A stretch of 64,000 bases of DNA. Origin: Zobellia russellii (GTDB lineage: Bacteria; Bacteroidota; Bacteroidia; Flavobacteriales; Flavobacteriaceae). How positions within the stretch are numbered: position 1 is the first letter of the stretch; every line of letters starts with the position of its first letter. This document shows positions 28,562 to 35,891 of this stretch, piece by piece. The notes beneath the pieces were generated by a model. That model was not told where the DNA came from. It did not search any database and saw nothing but the letters and a program-made list of their open reading frames with translations. Both the position numbers and the translations under genes were made by a program. The stretch is from the NCBI RefSeq assembly GCF_018728565.1, contig NZ_JACSOI010000003.1, positions 310,001 through 374,000 of the forward strand. Direction: 5' to 3'.

Positions 28562-29953
28562 TTATTGAAAAATCAGGCGTTCTCTTTCTCCTTTTTCGTT
28601 AATCATTGTGATACTGGTTTTACCGTATCTAGAGATGCTTCCAAAAAGGTTTCTGGCCTCTTCAATATCGTTTATTTCATTATTGTCAACCGAAAGAAGA
28701 ACTTTTCCTTCCAACCCATAACCACGGTAGGTTTCAGGTACACCAACAATTTTCACACCTTGTTTGGTCTTAAACTTTTTGTTGTCCTCTTTTGTTAAGT
28801 TCTTTACTTCAAGGCCCATTACCGGGACTATTACGGTCTGTCTTTTCTTAAGCATGACAGGCACGGTAAATTCTTCTCCGTCTCTATCAATAGTAACCTC
28901 TACAGAGTCGTTGGGTCTTTTAGCGGAAAGATAACCGGTAAGATCGGCAAATTTGCGAATCTTGATATTGTCTACTTTCTTTATGATATCTCCTTCTATC
29001 AGTTCGGCTTCGGCGGCTCCAGTTCCTTCTTCAACCCCGGAAATGTATACACCCTCAATCTCATTAAGTCCTTTTTCTATGGCGTAAGGCGTGTTTATGT
29101 TCAGGGTCTTAATTCCTAAAATGCCTTTTTGTACGTTTCCATATTCTAGGATATCATCAACTACTTTTTTGGCAATGTTGCTGGGAACTGCAAAGGAATA
29201 GCCCACATAGCTTCCCGTTTGTGATGTAATGGCGGTGTTGATACCCACAAGATCTCCGTTCGTATTAACTAATGCCCCACCACTGTTACCAGGGTTTACG
29301 GCTGCATCGGTTTGGATAAACGACTGATTTTTTCCTAAATCACGTGCTTTTGCACTTACTATTCCCGCAGTTACGGTAGAAGTTAGGTTAAAAGGGTTAC
29401 CAACGGCCAAAACCCATTCACCTATTTTAACGTCATCGGAATCACCAAAGGCCAAATAAGGCAGATTGCCTTCAGCATCTATTTTAATTAGGGCGATGTC
29501 AGAGTTCGGGTCGGTGCCAATAAGTTCGGCATCATAAGTTTTGTTATTGTTTAGGGTAACCTGTAATTGATTTGCTTTGCTAATAACGTGGTTGTTCGTA
29601 ACAATATAACCATCTTGCGAAATAATTACCCCAGATCCGGTTCCTACTTGAGGCCTTTCATTTCCTCCACTTCCGTAAAAGAAGTCCATAAGGCTATGGG
29701 GAGTTCTGTTAATGGTTACATTTTTAACGTGCACTACGGCATTTACGGTGTTTTCTGCCGCAATGGTAAAGTCAACCTCATTAATTCCCGCTCCTTTTGC
29801 AGAGGTAGGTGTAAGGCTCGTATTAAAAACCGAATGTCCTTCGTCTTGGGATATAACGGCGTAATTGGTGTTTTCAAAAAATAATTTGTAGCTGCCCAGA
29901 GTTATTGCTCCAGCAAAGAGGGCGATTAAAAAGGTACTGGCAATTTTTTTCAT
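28562..29953 (-). CDS. HtrA/DegP-type periplasmic serine protease
   Basis: The 463-residue protein has an N-terminal signal or anchor (residues ~4-25), a trypsin-like domain with triad His122 (VTNNHVIS), Asp152 (NSDIALIKID) and Ser224 (NPGNSGGAL), then a PDZ domain (~275-365) and a shorter second PDZ-like region to the C-terminus. The conserved GTGSGVIIS and AVGNPFNL blocks are present. It should degrade or refold misfolded envelope proteins. It is divergent from dapF across a 190-base spacer. Confidence 0.94.
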   Translation of the reverse strand: MKKIASTFLIALFAGAITLGSYKLFFENTNYAVISQDEGHSVFNTSLTPTSAKGAGINEVDFTIAAENTVNAVVHVKNVTINRTPHSLMDFFYGSGGNERPQVGTGSGVIISQDGYIVTNNHVISKANQLQVTLNNNKTYDAELIGTDPNSDIALIKIDAEGNLPYLAFGDSDDVKIGEWVLAVGNPFNLTSTVTAGIVSAKARDLGKNQSFIQTDAAVNPGNSGGALVNTNGDLVGINTAITSQTGSYVGYSFAVPSNIAKKVVDDILEYGNVQKGILGIKTLNINTPYAIEKGLNEIEGVYISGVEEGTGAAEAELIEGDIIKKVDNIKIRKFADLTGYLSAKRPNDSVEVTIDRDGEEFTVPVMLKKRQTVIVPVMGLEVKNLTKEDNKKFKTKQGVKIVGVPETYRGYGLEGKVLLSVDNNEINDIEEARNLFGSISRYGKTSITMINEKGERERLIFQ

Positions 29954-30118
29954 GTTATCGTTTTGTTTAAATTCTTTTGATATGTTAAAATTAGTCGTTT
30001 TTTAGGTGCGTTATATTTGCTTTAACTACTCTTTAACTGCTAAATATATCTTAATCCCTACTATTTCAGGTCGCTAAGTGGTGGACCAAAGAGGTTATTT
30101 CCGATAGGGATAAAAGCC

Positions 30119-30126
30119 TATATTTG
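30119..30126 (+). promoter_or_regulatory. -7 element of the dapF operon
   Basis: TATATTTG is an exact TAnnTTTG match 17 bases upstream of ATG 30144; the -33 region is weak. The start it predicts (~30132) lies after the in-frame GTG at 30126, which excludes that codon as the start. A second TATATTTG is at 30012-30019. Confidence 0.55.
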
Positions 30127-30143
30127 TGTCTTTAAATAATTCT

Positions 30144-30920
30144 ATGACACTTAGTTTTTACAAATATCAGGGCACCGGAAACGATTTTGTGCTCATCGAT
30201 AATCGACAATTATATTTCCCCAAAAACGATACCAAACTGGTAGCTTCTTTATGTGACCGCAAGTTTGGCATAGGGGCAGACGGTTTAATACTTCTAGAAA
30301 ATGACGAACTGTCAGATTTTAAGATGGTCTATTACAACGCAGACGGCCGTGAGGGCAGTTTGTGCGGTAACGGCGGCCGTTGTACCGTAGCTTTTGCCAA
30401 TTTTTTGGGTGTTATAGATAAAGATACCGTTTTTAATGCTGCAGATGGTAAGCACCAGGCAACTATAGCTAATGGTATTGTTAGCTTGCAGATGCAGGAT
30501 GTATCCGAAATAAAAGAGAAACCGGAGTATGTATTCTTGGACACGGGTTCGCCCCACCACGTGCAAATGGTAAAGTCCGTTCAAGATTTTGAAGTTTATA
30601 AAGAAGGGAAAAAGTTGCGTTACGGAATGTACGGACAAACCGGAAGCAACGTTAATTTTGTTGAAACCTTGGATAATGATGCTTTTGCCGTAAGAACTTA
30701 TGAGCGTGGTGTAGAGGGTGAAACTTTATCTTGCGGAACTGGAGTTACAGCTGTAGCAATAGCCATGCATAACGCCGGAAAAACATCGGCAAATAGAATA
30801 AAAGTGAATACTCAGGGCGGTGAGCTAGAGGTAGAGTTCGCTAAAAAGAATGGTGTGTACGAGCAGATTCATTTAATTGGCCCTGCCAAACAGGTGTTCA
30901 AAGGAGAGATCGAATGTTAA
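30144..30920 (+). CDS. dapF: Diaminopimelate epimerase
   Basis: The 258-residue protein starts MTLSFYKYQGTGNDFVLID. The two catalytic cysteines are present: Cys74 in GSLCGNGGRC and Cys197 in ETLSCGTGVTA. It converts LL- to meso-diaminopimelate for lysine and peptidoglycan synthesis. The frame extends six codons upstream to a GTG at 30126, but that codon is part of the -7 element, so ATG 30144 is preferred. It overlaps the following GNAT gene by seven bases and is the first gene of dapF-GNAT-mltG. Confidence 0.96.
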   Translation: MTLSFYKYQGTGNDFVLIDNRQLYFPKNDTKLVASLCDRKFGIGADGLILLENDELSDFKMVYYNADGREGSLCGNGGRCTVAFANFLGVIDKDTVFNAADGKHQATIANGIVSLQMQDVSEIKEKPEYVFLDTGSPHHVQMVKSVQDFEVYKEGKKLRYGMYGQTGSNVNFVETLDNDAFAVRTYERGVEGETLSCGTGVTAVAIAMHNAGKTSANRIKVNTQGGELEVEFAKKNGVYEQIHLIGPAKQVFKGEIEC

Positions 30921-31438
30921 GTTTAAATGGAGAACATATAAATCTGCGGGCTTTAGAACCCAATGATCTAGATTTTCTCTACGAACTTGAGAATAACACC
31001 CAGATGTGGGAAATAAGTGGTACGACCACCCCATATTCAAAACATGTACTAGCGCTTTATTTGGAAAACGCCCATAGGGACATTTATGATGTTAAGCAAT
31101 TGCGGCTCTGTATCTGCAATAAGCAGAATTCAACAATTGGACTTATTGACCTATTTGATTTTGATCCTAAGAATTTTAGGGCGGGAATAGGTATAGTTAT
31201 TTTGGATAAAGAAAAGAGGAACCAAGGAGTAGGGGCAGAGGCCATTCAATTGGTGTGTGATTATGCTCATAAGGTCTTAAATATGCGGCAACTTTACGCC
31301 AATGTATTGGAGGGTAATGACCCAAGCATTCATTTGTTCAAGAAGATGGGTTTTGAAGAGGTGGGAATTAAAAGAGATTGGATTTTTTCCGAAGGGAAGT
31401 ATATAAATGAAATTTTGTTTCAAAAAATAAATACCTAA
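30914..31438 (+). CDS. GNAT family N-acetyltransferase, RimJ/RimL-like
   Basis: The 174-residue protein starts LNGEHINLRALEPNDLDFLY, the standard opening of the RimJ/RimL (protein N-acetyltransferase) branch, and has the acetyl-CoA loop RNQGVGAEAIQLV and the ending LFKKMGFEEVGIKRD. Substrate unknown; spermidine or protein N-termini are both seen in this branch. It overlaps dapF by seven bases and shares one base with the mltG start (TAATG), so translation is coupled. Confidence 0.88.
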   Translation: MLSLNGEHINLRALEPNDLDFLYELENNTQMWEISGTTTPYSKHVLALYLENAHRDIYDVKQLRLCICNKQNSTIGLIDLFDFDPKNFRAGIGIVILDKEKRNQGVGAEAIQLVCDYAHKVLNMRQLYANVLEGNDPSIHLFKKMGFEEVGIKRDWIFSEGKYINEILFQKINT

Positions 31439-32481
31439 TGTATATAAAACGTATTCTAGTATTTATAGCAATTGCCGGTCTTGTAGGCGGTGGAATCTTT
31501 GCTTACACGGTTTACAACGCCATTTTTGCGCCTAATACGGCTTTTGAAAATAACGAAGCCTTTGTATTTGTGCCTTCGGATGCAGATTTTAACGAAGTAA
31601 AGGAGTTGGTATCTCCACTTCTTAAGGATATGGGTTCTTTTGAGAAAGTGGCACAGCGTAAGGGGTACGCCGCCAATGTAAGAGGAGGTAAGTACGCTAT
31701 TAAAAAGGGGGCGAACAATAATGATATTGTAAACTCACTCCGTAGTCAGAATATACCTGTAAAAGTTGCATTTAACAACCAGGAAACATTAGCGGACCTA
31801 GCCGGTAGAATAGCGATGCAAATAGAGCCGGATAGTATAACCTTGTTGAAGGCATTTACAGATGAAGCTTTCTTGAAAGCTAACGGATTTAATAGGGATA
31901 CGGAGTTGGCTATGTATATACCCAACAGTTACGAATTTTTCTGGAATACTTCCGGGAAAGAATTCAGGGAGCGTATGCTAAAGGAATACAAACGTTTTTG
32001 GACGGATGCTCGTTTAGCCAAGGCAAAAGCATTAGGGCTTTCTCCCGAAGAGGTGATTACTTTGGCCTCTGTAGTACATAAAGAAACCGCAAAAGTTGAT
32101 GAGCGCCCAAGAGTAGCAGGCGTTTACCTTAATCGTTTACGAAGGGGAATATTACTTCAAGCAGACCCTACGGTAATTTATGCCATAAAAAAGCACAGCG
32201 GCAACTTTAACACTGTGATCAAAAGAGTGCTTTATAAGGATTTGGAATTAGATTCTCCGTATAACACCTATAAGTACGCAGGTCTACCACCAGGGCCAAT
32301 TGCTATGCCGGATATTACGGCTATTGATGCGGTTCTTAGTCCGGAAAAGCACGATTACCTCTACTTTGTAGCCAATGTGGAAAATTTTGGATACCACAAA
32401 TTTGCTAAGACTTTAGCCCAGCACAACCGCAATAAAGCGCAGTATGTCCGGTGGATAAATGCTCAAAAAATTAATAGATAG
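31438..32481 (+). CDS. mltG: Endolytic murein transglycosylase MltG
   Basis: The 347-residue protein has one N-terminal membrane anchor (~5-27), a LysM-like region and the YceG catalytic domain with Glu216 in SVVHKETAKVDERP, then QADPTVIYA, YNTYKYAGLPPGPI and YLYFVAN. MltG cleaves nascent glycan strands and limits their length. Its place after dapF ties it to cell-wall synthesis. The ATG overlaps the preceding stop by one base. Confidence 0.94.
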   Translation: MYIKRILVFIAIAGLVGGGIFAYTVYNAIFAPNTAFENNEAFVFVPSDADFNEVKELVSPLLKDMGSFEKVAQRKGYAANVRGGKYAIKKGANNNDIVNSLRSQNIPVKVAFNNQETLADLAGRIAMQIEPDSITLLKAFTDEAFLKANGFNRDTELAMYIPNSYEFFWNTSGKEFRERMLKEYKRFWTDARLAKAKALGLSPEEVITLASVVHKETAKVDERPRVAGVYLNRLRRGILLQADPTVIYAIKKHSGNFNTVIKRVLYKDLELDSPYNTYKYAGLPPGPIAMPDITAIDAVLSPEKHDYLYFVANVENFGYHKFAKTLAQHNRNKAQYVRWINAQKINR

Positions 32482-32565
32482 GCATTTTGTCCGTAGTTTA
32501 ATACTTGTTAACTAAAACGGTATATTTTTAACAAAGCATTCTAAAATGTAAGACTAAAACGGGCT

Positions 32566-32573
32566 TATCTTTG
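32566..32573 (+). promoter_or_regulatory. -7 element for the lysozyme-like gene
   Basis: TATCTTTG is an exact TAnnTTTG match 54 bases upstream of the ATG at 32628, giving a leader of about 50 bases. No clear TTG is seen at -33. Confidence 0.5.
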
Positions 32574-32627
32574 CCCCTCGTAATCTAAGCAGGTTAAATT
32601 TTCGTAAGTCTTAGGTAAATATAATGT

Positions 32628-33257
32628 ATGAGAAAGTGGCTAGGATTTTCAAGCCCCCTAATCATTACCTTTATTTTATTGAGTTTCGGATTTGAGTCTA
32701 AAGAGGTGAAAGTGCCGGAAACCCTTAAAGTAAATCAACCTACTGAAGTTTTGTTTCCCAAAAACAAAACTATGCATTCAACGATATTGATAGCTCCGCC
32801 TTTTTTAGGGAGTTCTTATATCGGATTTAAAGAAGCTCTAGCGTTTAAAGAATCGCAGGGTAACTATTTTACAACAAATACACTTGGGTATTTGGGAAAA
32901 TACCAGTTTGGTATTGGTACCTTACAGCTTATGGGTGTGTATAACGCAACAAGTTTCTTAAACGACCCAGTGTTGCAAGAAAGAGCTTTTCACACGAATG
33001 TAGCTCGTAATAAGTGGATTTTGAGAAGAGACATTGACCGTTTCGTTGGAAAACGAATAGGTGGTGTTGAAATTACGGAATCCGGAATGTTGGCCGCGGC
33101 CCATTTGGCCGGTGCCGGTAACGTTAAAAAGTATCTACGATCGTGGGGTGCGTTTGATGTATCGGACAGTTACGGAACAACAATAGCAATTTACATGAAA
33201 AAGTTTTCAGGATACGATATGTCATATGTTTCGCCAAGACGAAACCCTAAAGTGTAA
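32628..33257 (+). CDS. Exported lysozyme-fold protein, probable peptidoglycan lytic enzyme
   Basis: The 209-residue protein has an N-terminal signal or anchor (~8-23). Residues ~70-190 look like a transglycosylase/lysozyme fold: FKEALAFKESQGNYF supplies a glutamate-serine pair as in SLT enzymes, followed by GYLGKYQFGIGTLQLMG and AAAHLAGAGNVKKYL. It follows mltG by 146 bases with its own promoter. I infer a cell-wall lytic role; substrate specificity and the exact catalytic residue are not certain. A terminator follows. Confidence 0.75.
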   Translation: MRKWLGFSSPLIITFILLSFGFESKEVKVPETLKVNQPTEVLFPKNKTMHSTILIAPPFLGSSYIGFKEALAFKESQGNYFTTNTLGYLGKYQFGIGTLQLMGVYNATSFLNDPVLQERAFHTNVARNKWILRRDIDRFVGKRIGGVEITESGMLAAAHLAGAGNVKKYLRSWGAFDVSDSYGTTIAIYMKKFSGYDMSYVSPRRNPKV

Positions 33258-33301
33258 CTATCGCCTATTTAAGATTTAATGTACATATGAAAGTGGACGA
33301 G

Positions 33302-33331
33302 CCCCAATAGAAATATTGGGGTTTGTTTTTT
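33302..33331 (+). terminator. Intrinsic terminator of the lysozyme-like gene
   Basis: The stem CCCCAATA/TATTGGGG with a GAAA loop is followed by TTTGTTTTTTT. Confidence 0.92.
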
Positions 33332-33392
33332 TCCGGTCGTTTTCTATCTCGATTTTAGGGTATTTTTAATCGTGAATACCTTAATTCAGATG

Positions 33393-33782
33393 TTATTTTA
33401 TGACTGTAGCTTCCAGTTCTATTTTTAATATTTCAAAAAGGCCTTTAACCTCCAGTAAGGTGCTTGCCTGCTGTATGTTGTGCTTGGTTGTCCAATTTTG
33501 GAAAATATCAAAACACGTAAACAGCTCTTCAGTTGAAGTTGTATAAAGGTTTAATCTCACAATATTTTTACATTCATATCCGGCATCCTCTATTACGCGT
33601 TCCAAATTTTCTATAGATTGAATTAATTGGGCTTTCATGCTAGCAGTGCTAGATTTACCTTCATCATCTATTGCGGTTTGCCCGGAAATATAAAGCGTGC
33701 CTTTTGGGTTCGTAACTTCTACGGCTTGTACATAACTTCTTTCGTCTTGCCATTTCCACGGGTTAATTATTCGTTTTTCCAT
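33393..33782 (-). CDS. RidA/YjgF-family protein lacking the canonical catalytic arginine
   Basis: The 129-residue protein has the YjgF/RidA fold pattern: LYISGQTAIDDEG, a central IENLERVIEDAGYECKNIV helix and the closing EVKGLFEILKIELEA. In canonical RidA the 2-iminoacid deaminase uses an arginine in the motif A-R-S-x-V-E-V; here the aligned stretch is ASTLLEV (residues 106-112), so Ser107 stands in place of arginine. It may bind a ligand without deaminating it. It lies downstream of a Crp/Fnr gene, with a CRP-like palindrome in the 140-base spacer. Confidence 0.88.
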   Translation of the reverse strand: MEKRIINPWKWQDERSYVQAVEVTNPKGTLYISGQTAIDDEGKSSTASMKAQLIQSIENLERVIEDAGYECKNIVRLNLYTTSTEELFTCFDIFQNWTTKHNIQQASTLLEVKGLFEILKIELEATVIK

Positions 33783-33887
33783 ATTGCTTTTTTTTGTGTA
33801 CGCAGTAGCTAATTATATACTTTATTTGTTAATACTTGTGCTTTGCCATCTACACTGCAAATATTTAACTAATGGTATGGTTATAGC

Positions 33888-33901
33888 GTGACATACATCA
33901 C
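33888..33901. promoter_or_regulatory. CRP-like palindrome (GTGA-N6-TCAC) upstream of the RidA-family gene
   Basis: GTGA at 33888-33891 and TCAC at 33898-33901 with a 6-base spacer match the core of the CRP consensus. A near-consensus -7 element (AATATTTG on the minus strand, 33865-33858) would put a start near 33853, about 41 bases from the palindrome centre, a usual activator position. Lies just after the Crp/Fnr gene's stop. Confidence 0.5.
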
Positions 33902-33922
33902 AATTGTAAAGAAGCTCAAATT

Positions 33923-34486
33923 TTATGAGGAAAGGCGGCTAAGTGTCTCGCGGGACACACCTAAGTAAGAAGCTAGCAGAGTTTTAGGAACGCGTTGAAA
34001 TAATATGGGGTACTGTTTAAGAAGTTGCTCATACCTTTCTTTAGCATTTGAAGTTAAAAAAGATAAGATTCTATTTTGCGATGCAATATGCCCTAAATTC
34101 GACTTTTGGAGAAAAAAATGCTGCATTTTGGGTAATTCATCGGATAGTTTTTGGTAATTGTCAAGACTTAGGGAAAATACTAAAGTGTCTTCAATGCATT
34201 GTAGTGCCATTTTAGCTTTAGTTTGTGAGAAATAGGCAGAAAAATCGCTTTCCCACCAGTTTTCCATGGCAAAGGATACAATATGTTGTTTCCCATTTTT
34301 GTCATCGTAAACTAATTTTAATAGCCCGGAAATCACAAAATAGCAATGCGTTACATGTTCTCCTTCTTTAATGATAAAATCATTTTTTTTGTGCTTTTCT
34401 AATGAGAAATGAGATAAAATAAAAGAGAACTCCTCGTCCGTAAGAGCTATCAAGTTTTCAATATTTTCTTTTAATCTATCTTTCAT
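33923..34486 (-). CDS. Crp/Fnr family transcriptional regulator
   Basis: The 187-residue protein has a cyclic-nucleotide-binding-like beta-roll (~10-115; IIKEGEHVTHCYFVISGLLKL split at its turns) and a short C-terminal helix-turn-helix (LLASYLGVSRETLSRL) that ends soon after the recognition helix. The R-E-R-S-type cAMP phosphate-binding motif is not evident, so the ligand is uncertain; many Bacteroidota members of this size bind none known. It precedes the RidA-family gene on the same strand by 140 bases. Confidence 0.9.
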   Translation of the reverse strand: MKDRLKENIENLIALTDEEFSFILSHFSLEKHKKNDFIIKEGEHVTHCYFVISGLLKLVYDDKNGKQHIVSFAMENWWESDFSAYFSQTKAKMALQCIEDTLVFSLSLDNYQKLSDELPKMQHFFLQKSNLGHIASQNRILSFLTSNAKERYEQLLKQYPILFQRVPKTLLASYLGVSRETLSRLSS

Positions 34487-34699
34487 TAAGTAGAAATTCC
34501 AATTTGGGTGCTATATTAGAAAAAAAAGGTTAAGGATTAATGGTGTAATAAAGCAGCTACTTTAGAGTAACTTTTAAGAACACTAAAAATACTGGTTAAT
34601 TTAGGCTTATATCAAAAGTCAGCTAGTAAAATGAAAAAATAATCTGGAGTGGAGTAAATAATTGTTCCAGAATAAGATTTAAAAACTCAAAAAGTAGAA

Positions 34700-35425
34700 T
34701 TACCCTTGAATAATAAAGATAGCTGGGCGCTTATGAAGTGATTCTACTTTGGAGCGTTTCCAGTCGGCAATGGTTTTGGTTTGTATATATTCCTCAGGTA
34801 GGGTCACATCGCAAGCTATACATACTCTGGTGTTAGGGTGTAGTGTTTTAAGCAGCTCTGCAAAGAGCTTGTCGTTTCTATAGGGGGTTTCTATGAACAA
34901 TTGCGATTGTCCGTAATCTTTGCTTAGCTTTTCCAACCTCTTAATGGCACTCTTACGCTCAGACCCGTCAATGGGCAGGTAACCGTTAAAAGCAAAGCTT
35001 TGGCCGTTCATGCCACTGGCCATAAGGGCCAATACAATAGAGGATGGGCCCACTAGGGGTACTACCTGAATGTTTTTTTCATGTGCTATTTTTACCACGT
35101 CCGCACCGGGATCGGCAATACCGGGGCAACCGGCCTCGGATAAGATTCCTGTGTTGAAACCGTCTAAACAGGATTGTAAAAATGTGGGTATTTCCTCGGC
35201 TTCGGTGTATTTGTTAAGAACGGATAATTGAAGGCTGGGCTGTGATTTTCTGGGGCTTATCTTTTTTATAAAGCGTCTGGCCGTTTTTTCGTTTTCAACA
35301 ATATAATGGTCAATCTGTTCTATGGCCTGTTTTATGGAAATGGGTAATACTTCCAAAGGTTCATTATCGCCCAATGTAGTGGGTATTAAATATAACTTTC
35401 CCTGGTTTTCATTGTAGTTGGCCAT
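34700..35425 (-). CDS. RsmI-like SAM-dependent methyltransferase (tetrapyrrole methylase fold)
   Basis: The protein of about 241 residues starts MANYNENQGKLYLIPTTLGD. It resembles RsmI, which 2'-O-methylates C1402 of 16S rRNA: GILSEAGCPGIADPGADVV corresponds to the SDAGTPxISDPG block and VPLVGPSSIVLALMASG to the GPSA block, and FIETPYRNDKLF matches FYESPHR. It belongs to a shorter Bacteroidota subgroup without the C-terminal extension. The frame opens at 35455, inside the upstream phosphatase gene; ATG 35425, 13 bases after that gene's stop, fits better. Confidence 0.85.
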   Translation of the reverse strand: MANYNENQGKLYLIPTTLGDNEPLEVLPISIKQAIEQIDHYIVENEKTARRFIKKISPRKSQPSLQLSVLNKYTEAEEIPTFLQSCLDGFNTGILSEAGCPGIADPGADVVKIAHEKNIQVVPLVGPSSIVLALMASGMNGQSFAFNGYLPIDGSERKSAIKRLEKLSKDYGQSQLFIETPYRNDKLFAELLKTLHPNTRVCIACDVTLPEEYIQTKTIADWKRSKVESLHKRPAIFIIQG

Positions 35426-35438
35426 AATCCTAAATGGG

Positions 35439-35885
35439 TTAAAGTTTTTTTGCAATAGACGTGCAAGCGGTGTCTATAAGTTGAAATACCTTTTCAAATC
35501 CATTGTCGTCCCAATAGGGGTCCGGCACTTCAATTACAGGTAATTCTACCTCCGTAAGCAATAACTTTACTTTTTTAGCATCATCAGGAGAATCGGCTAA
35601 ATTTAGAATGTTGTTAAGATTGCTACGGTCCATAGCATAAATTACATCAAATTTTTTAAAATCCGACTTTTGGAATTGACGACAACGCTGATTTTCTATG
35701 TCCAGCCCATGTTTCTTGGCAACGGCAATAGAGCGCGGGTCCGGTGGGTTGCCAATGTGGTAACCTCCCGTTCCGGCAGAGTCTACAAAAACGTTTTCCG
35801 GGTCAACTTTAGCCTGTAGAATGCCTTCCGCCAATGGCGACCTGCAAATATTGCCAAGGCAGACCATTAAGACTTTGGTTTTCAT
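35439..35885 (-). CDS. Low-molecular-weight protein-tyrosine phosphatase
   Basis: The 148-residue protein has the catalytic P-loop CLGNICRS with Cys9 and Arg15 (CX5R) and the general-acid Asp122 in VPDPYWDD, the full LMW-PTP signature. It removes phosphate from tyrosine; physiological substrates are unknown here. It starts six bases after dnaA's stop and is followed by the RsmI-like gene, so these three genes form one run. Confidence 0.94.
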   Translation of the reverse strand: MKTKVLMVCLGNICRSPLAEGILQAKVDPENVFVDSAGTGGYHIGNPPDPRSIAVAKKHGLDIENQRCRQFQKSDFKKFDVIYAMDRSNLNNILNLADSPDDAKKVKLLLTEVELPVIEVPDPYWDDNGFEKVFQLIDTACTSIAKKL

Positions 35886-35891
35886 AAGGAT

